The position numbers and the translations under genes are program-made. From positions 2,666,001-2,730,000 of the forward strand of contig HG738137.1 of assembly GCA_000499405.2 (NCBI GenBank): a DNA stretch of 64,000 bases. The letters run 5' to 3'. Origin of the DNA: Onchocerca volvulus (taxonomy: Eukaryota > Nematoda > Chromadorea > Rhabditida > Onchocercidae). The notes under the pieces were generated by a model. The model ran no database searches. It worked only from the letters and a program-made list of their open reading frames with translations, and was not told where the DNA came from. Below are positions 60,401 to 64,000 of the stretch, in pieces; the first letter of the stretch is position 1, and each line of letters opens with the position of its first letter.

Positions 60401-62280
60401 AAGATCGAAAAATGGCACTTCCTATTTTACCTTTCAGAATGTGCAAGAATTATAAATTATATGACTTTCCTCATCTTATTCACAAATTTCTATGCATTTT
60501 TAAGTCAAAATAGTATAGGCTGAATGAAAGTTCAAAAAAAGTGAGTAGAGAAAAAAATTAATAGACGAAATATTTTAATGAGGAAAGATATTATGCTCAA
60601 ATCAATTATTCTTTTTTCGTTTTTTTTTTCGAGAATATTTGAGTATTTCAATTTTCTGGGTAATTGTTATCTAAAAATATATCGTAAAAGGTGAAGATAC
60701 ATAATATATGAAAATATGAAATAAGTGTCAAGTTTATGCATTTGTTGAAACATATTTTTTTTTTGATAAGTAAAGAATGATTTTCTTTTTAAATTCCTTT
60801 CAAAGATATAGTTTGAAAAGATCTATATATATTCAAATTTATTTATTTGATCATATGTTATGAATATATTTTCAATATGAGGTATCAATGTTGGGAGGAG
60901 CTTTAACTGAATTTATCAAACATAGAACGGGGGCAAACGAAAACAAAGATTAAATAAATAAATAAATATGTATATATCTTAAAAATGTTTGCAATCGAAA
61001 GTTTCATTATTAAATTATTATGAAAAAAAATTAAACAAATACAAACAAGAGGACATTTTTATAAAGAAAAATTTTTCAAGAAATTGAAAGCAAATGAAAA
61101 AAGAAAAAAAATCCATTCATTTTTCTTTACTTTGAAAGCTCCAGGAATTGCAGAAATTTTTTTTTTTTTTTTGAAAAATGAAATCAAGACGATGCACAAA
61201 TAGTGTAATCCATTGATTTAATTTTATCTTATTGGTATTGAAATAAATTAGATCTTTTCAATGAGAAAATACCGTATTTCAATTTGAAATTATCGGAATA
61301 ATAGCTAATATAATAATGGATAAATGAAAATAATTGATAATTAGAGTACGAAGTACTTTTAATTGTTTGAAACAGTTAATATTGTTGTTTAAAACAAAAC
61401 AGTTACTATTAGACTAGGCTATGCTAATTACTGCATTGGAAAAGAAAAGTATGCACTTTTATTGAATGTTCTTGGACAGCTTTTCGTTACAATTTGTAAA
61501 AACAAATTTTTAAAATAAAAAAAGAAGAAAAATTGAAGAAGTGACAATGAATGTTTCATTTTTTTAGTTTTTGCCTCGCTTATTTTCCTTTCTTCACTTC
61601 ATATTTATCAAATACCGATTCAGTCAGTAATAATCTCTTCTTTTTTTTTCGTACTTTTTCTTTTTATATTAGATATGCATAATATTTATTTATAATTTCT
61701 TTTTTTCATTATATTTTTACTTTGCCTATTTCTGTTCTTCATTTCGTTTTGCTAAGAAAACAGAAAAGGAATTGGAAATTAAAAGTTTCTATTCTTTTTA
61801 CTACTATTTATAGAAATATTATTGCCAAACTCTACAACATTTTAGTCTGACATCTAAGTTCAGAAAAAAGAAAAAAAGAAAAGAAAAGAAAGAGATAAAA
61901 GCACAAAACATATACTGTTTCATTCTGTTTAACATTATTTATTCACATGTTAAATAACATTTATTGATTTAAAATCTTTAAACATAAACTCATAATTTAA
62001 ATTTGAATTTTATAGTTAAATTATATCTAAAATAGTATTAGTTCAAACACAGAAAAAAACAAAACTTTTATTTTCTTTTTATTTTATATTATCGCTTGTA
62101 ACTGTTTGCTTTCTCATATCATTTTGATAATATCCAAAGAAAGTTACTTAAATCAATTTGAATATATTGTATATATATATATATCTTCTTAAATACAAAT
62201 GAATTTGAAGTGAGCAAAAGAATGTTTCAAGATATCAATCAATAGTAAAATGAAATTTGATTCGTGAATAGATGTAAACA
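57450..62280. other. Desert, no gene seen
   Basis: AT-rich with many A and T runs. A perfect 15-base duplication AATTATTCAATCGGT lies at 60277-60306. A 101-codon frame at 59297-59602 lacks an ATG start and is Lys-rich, so it is not accepted. Confidence 0.4.
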
Positions 62281-63179
62281 ATGATACAAATCAATAGTAG
62301 CGCAGAATGCAGAGAACATATGTACATGTTTACACATCTATTATATATATACAATCACTTCGCATTTATATATGCAATCATCTCTTATTTCTTAATAAAT
62401 TTCTATATAAATTAAAAAATTCCAATATATACAAATTTTTTAATGAGCAAAGGAAAGTGACCATCATTAACAATAATTTGTTTGCGCTTTCGATCGGTTT
62501 ATAAGAAGCATTAATTTATCTTTAATCTTGCGCACCCTTTCATTCTTTTACCACCAAATCAATAACATAAACAGCATGGGCCGCATTTCGCTGTTGAATT
62601 TATGAATTCAATTTTTATATATTTACGTTGATTTATTTGATTAATACCTGTTTTAATTTTTAATATTTCCAAGAAATTATTTTTACTCATTTTTTTCATT
62701 TTTCATTTTTTTCCATTTTCCATTCAAATACTTTCTTCTTTGAATTTTATTATTGAATTAATTTTAATGTATTATCATTATGCTTCCATATTCAGTGTTA
62801 CTATTATATCATTTATAATCTATGTATAAATCCCATTTTTTAAATCAATTTTTTACTTTTTTTTTCTCAAACAAAATTCTTCGTCTTCCATTAATTCTTT
62901 GTCTTTCATTAATTTGACGACTTTGTTAATAATTTCAAAAAATTTGACAAAATTATCCAAAATTGCTTTGAAATGTTCAGTCATGAAACGAAATATATGG
63001 GGAGATAATATTGATGTTTTAATAATCAAATATATAGCTTTGGCAGTTATATCGATTTATTTAAATTATGGGTTATATTTCATTGACAGTTAAACTATTT
63101 CATCGAATTCTTCCTATCAACTTATTTTATTTAATCTAATTGTAATAATCAGGATTTATTTTCCGAAAATATTAGTTAC

Positions 63180-63348
63180 TAGCTGGACCTAAATTTCTTA
63201 AACAGATGCTTATTCAAATGCAACATTGTTTCAAATTAATCGGTGAAACGTTATGTGGCAAGTAACGTTTACATTTTCATTTGATGAACATTTAAATTTT
63301 TTTTAAACGAACATTTGCATTTTTATTTTATTTTTTATATAGATTTAG
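63180..63348 (+). repeat. Dispersed repeat copy 7
   Basis: Begins CTAGCTGGA, then TTCAAATGCAACATTGTTTC, AATTAATCGGTGAAACG and ends in GCATTTTTATTTTATTTTTT followed by ATATAGAT, all family landmarks in the usual order. Confidence 0.6.
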
Positions 63349-63349
63349 T

Positions 63350-64000
63350 ATGAAAATGTATGAAAATGTAATTTAGTGCTGAATTAAATCTTTTTACAGC
63401 ATTTGAAAATTCAGTTCTCTTATAATATTTCTTAAACATATAATTCTTAACGATTATGAATTCTTAATGGAACAACTTTTGATAAACTGCGAATCTTAAG
63501 TCTGATAAACATAAGATGGATGAAGTGATATTTGAGGTAATTGAAATATTATGCCATTAAAAACTTAATTGCTTATCCAACTCTGATAATATGAAAAATC
63601 ATTTGATATCGCGAACGTTATTCTATATCATTGATTTGTATATGAAACATAGAAAAAATTCTTTGTATTTGTTTAACTTGATAATTTATGATTTGCCATA
63701 AATAGTTCTGCTTAGCTTAATAGTTGCAAAAGACTGAGTTCTGAATTTTTCAAATATTTTAAAATTTTGAATATTTTAATCAAATTTATAAATTTCTTTC
63801 TTCCTTCAGATATGAAAAATTGATAATGTAATTATTGATTGATTGTGGATAAGGTGATAGATTTTTCAGCCATTGTAACGTATTAGAGAATCGCATCCAG
63901 AATTGTCTTTGAAAGAAACGTTTCATTAATCCAATTCAGCACTTCCATTTCAATGAATTTGTATGATCTCAAATTGAGTAATTGATATGTTTTAAATTAT
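63350..64000. other. Right edge, no gene seen
   Basis: AT-rich sequence without a recognisable exon. Confidence 0.4.

Overview
The window is strongly AT-rich eukaryotic DNA and reads as a nematode chromosome segment. Small exons are bounded by GTAAGT-type donors and U-rich TTTCAG acceptors. Several start codons sit a few bases after an isolated TTTTCAG or TTAATCAG site, as expected for spliced-leader trans-splicing. The recognisable proteins are nematode or animal types. Intron sizes of a few hundred bases and the base composition suggest a spirurid or filarial worm; that narrower placement is inference.

Layout. At the left edge, on the minus strand, is the first coding exon of a PRC1/Ase1/SPD-1-like spindle midzone protein that runs out of the window. 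Positions 440-16600 are mostly non-coding. They hold a decayed Helitron Pif1-type helicase (minus strand, about 1383-1680), microsatellites and two weak orphan ORFs. Positions 16604-40000 form the gene-dense core. It contains a 26-exon tomosyn gene (+, 16785-30866), the ribosomal protein eL14 gene (+, 33315-34741) and a LETMD1-like mitochondrial membrane protein gene (-, 36324-39991). The last two converge. Positions 41000-64000 are again mostly non-coding. They hold copies of a dispersed repeat whose end carries a GC-rich hairpin followed by CTAG or CTGG, several local duplications and palindromes, a candidate secreted-peptide gene (55609-55797), and two exons (51206-51319 and 57357-57444) that join in frame as the 3' end of an unrecognised plus-strand gene.

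The core genes have separate jobs: tomosyn restrains SNARE-driven exocytosis, eL14 belongs to the large ribosomal subunit, and the LETM1-domain protein belongs in mitochondria. Spacing and strand argue against a tight operon.

The most notable observations are an apparent AT-AG intron before the last tomosyn exon, loss of the SNARE zero-layer arginine in that exon, a pre-miRNA-sized hairpin in the same intron, Helitron-like repeat ends together with a helicase relic, and the unannotated exons in the right-hand desert. All gene models were built by eye from splice signals, phase agreement and remembered family sequences. No database search was run.
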